This document shows, one piece after another, positions 4,564 through 5,634 of a DNA stretch of 5,634 nt. The DNA lies in contig CANGGC010000217.1 in assembly GCA_947453125.1 (NCBI GenBank), positions 1 to 5,634 of the forward strand, given 5' to 3'. The notes under the pieces were generated by a model, which searched no databases, had not been told where the DNA came from, and was given only the letters and a program-made list of their open reading frames with translations. This stretch comes from Planctomycetaceae bacterium. Its GTDB lineage: Bacteria > Planctomycetota > Planctomycetia > Pirellulales > UBA1268. The translations under genes were made by a program, and so were the position numbers. The first letter of the stretch is position 1; each line of letters starts with the position of its first letter.

Positions 4564-5634
4564 TCAGCCGCGCGGAACGGCCCACTGCCGCGACCGGCCG
4601 ACGGCGTCTTCCCAGGCCGACGTCATCCGTCGCCTGGTCGTTGCGTCGATCTGCGGGTGGAAGCACTTCTCCACCCGGGTCGCGGCCGGCACCGCATCGA
4701 GCGTTGGATAGACCCCCGCCGACAATCCCGCCAGGAGCGCCGCACCGAGCGCCGTGGTCTCGAGGACAACGGGGCGTTCCACGGGGCGGCCGAGGATGTC
4801 GGCCTGGATCTGGAGGAGAAGGTCGTTGGCGCTGGCGCCGCCATCGACGCGGAGCGTACCGAGGGTCACTCCGGCATCGCGCTCGATCAGCCGGAGGACG
4901 TCCGCCACCGACAGTGCCATCGCCTCGAGGGCCGCCCGGGCGATGTGGGCGCCGGTGGTGCCCCGGGTGAGTCCGATGATCAGGCCGCGCGCGAACGGAT
5001 CCCAGTGGGGCGCGCCGAGGCCGGTGAGCGCGGGAACGAGGACCACCCCGCCGGAATCGGGCACTCCCGCGGCGAGCGCCTCGACATCGGCCGCTCGCCG
5101 GATGATCCCCAGGCCATCGCGGAGCCAACCGACGATTGCGCCGGCGATGAACACCGATCCTTCGAGCGCCCAGGTGACGCTTCCCGGCGTGGCACCGCAG
5201 GCGACGGTCGCGAGGAGCCCTTCGGCCGGCTGCACCCGTCGCTCTCCGGTCGAGAAGAGCAGAAAGGCGCCGGTGCCGTAGGTGTTCTTGGCGGCCCCTG
5301 GCGTGACGCATCCGTGTGCGAAGGCGGCCGCCTGCTGATCGCCGGCGCAACCGGCGATCCGCACCGCGCTGCCGAGAAGGGCCGGGTCGGTCGTGCCGAA
5401 ATCCCCGCTCGACGGCCGCACCTCCGGGAGGATCGCCCGCGGGATGCCGAACATCCCGCAGAGGTCGTCGCTCCATGCCAGGCGATCGATGTCGTAAAGG
5501 AGCGTACGACTGGCGTTGGTCGGGTCGGTGGCGTGGACCCTCCCTCCGGTCAGCCGCCAGATGAGGAAGCTGTCGACCGTGCCGAACAACACCTCTCCCC
5601 GTTCGCACGCCGCGCGCAGTCCCGGCATCGTCTC
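4564..5634 (-). CDS. glpK: Glycerol kinase (C-terminal part, N-terminus beyond right edge)
   Basis: Glycerol kinase (EC 2.7.1.30) phosphorylates glycerol with ATP to sn-glycerol 3-phosphate, feeding lipid synthesis or glycolysis. The 356 visible codons match the E. coli enzyme (about 502 aa) from around residue 145 to the end, so roughly 140 N-terminal residues are missing. Family marks, numbered from the edge: LFGTVDSFLIW near the beginning, TDPTNASRT (36-44), the GDQQ block with the catalytic base aspartate (D99, matching E. coli D245), the nucleotide-binding KNTYGTG (116-122), GLGAPHWDP (205-213) and RVDGGASAND (262-271). The C-terminus ends normally at TGA, with no frameshift. The E. coli fructose-1,6-bisphosphate-binding Arg236 aligns with Ala90 and the surrounding GGTR loop is not conserved, so that control is probably absent. 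It is convergent with the thioredoxin/YHS gene; its operon partners, if any, lie outside the window. Confidence 0.96.
   Translation of the reverse strand, partial: ETMPGLRAACERGEVLFGTVDSFLIWRLTGGRVHATDPTNASRTLLYDIDRLAWSDDLCGMFGIPRAILPEVRPSSGDFGTTDPALLGSAVRIAGCAGDQQAAAFAHGCVTPGAAKNTYGTGAFLLFSTGERRVQPAEGLLATVACGATPGSVTWALEGSVFIAGAIVGWLRDGLGIIRRAADVEALAAGVPDSGGVVLVPALTGLGAPHWDPFARGLIIGLTRGTTGAHIARAALEAMALSVADVLRLIERDAGVTLGTLRVDGGASANDLLLQIQADILGRPVERPVVLETTALGAALLAGLSAGVYPTLDAVPAATRVEKCFHPQIDATTRRRMTSAWEDAVGRSRQWAVPRG

Noticed and set aside
4406..5608. A 400-codon minus-strand frame overlapping glpK
   Set aside because: Arg/Pro-rich out-of-frame translation; the correct frame clearly encodes glycerol kinase.

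Overview
The window is GC-rich, with strongly G/C-biased third codon positions in its genes. It most likely comes from a planctomycete (Pirellulales-like) chromosome or metagenome contig. Three things point there: a left-edge gene whose first residues match, from memory, a conserved planctomycete protein of unknown function; a Rho factor with a long glycine/arginine-rich N-terminus; and an exported thioredoxin-fold protein ending in two YHS-like repeats, an arrangement I associate with planctomycetes. No database search was possible, so the taxonomy is an inference.

Layout, left to right. (1) Positions 1-183, minus: the first 61 codons of the unknown planctomycete-type protein, with a near-consensus sigma70 promoter (TTGACA-18-TATATT) and a ribosome binding site. 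(2) Positions 249-515: no convincing gene, but a perfect 8-bp inverted repeat at 301-321. (3) Positions 516-722, plus: a probable small 68-aa hypothetical protein. (4) Positions 723-857: hairpins lying between that gene and the convergent rho gene. (5) Positions 858-2291, minus: complete rho, 477 aa, with intact ATPase motifs but no canonical N-terminal helical Rho_N domain. (6) Positions 2292-3170: about 880 bp without a supportable gene. It holds a strong minus-strand promoter (TTGACA-17-GATACT, 2945-2973), several stem-loops and a hairpin followed by eight Ts (2745-2780). This looks like a ~650-nt structured rho leader with a possible attenuator, or a separate ~190-nt small RNA. (7) Positions 3171-4514, plus: a secreted protein with a thioredoxin fold whose CxxC is replaced by SEAS, a ~180-residue Pro/Ala linker and tandem YHS-like repeats. 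(8) Positions 4564-5634, minus: the C-terminal part of glycerol kinase (glpK), running off the right edge.

The genes do not form one operon. rho and the thioredoxin/YHS gene are divergent and share the 880-bp region. The YHS gene and glpK are convergent, with 49 nt between their stops. The small gene and rho are also convergent. There is no mobile element, CRISPR array, tRNA or rRNA. The points most worth following up are the rho leader and the modified architectures of Rho and the thioredoxin/YHS protein.
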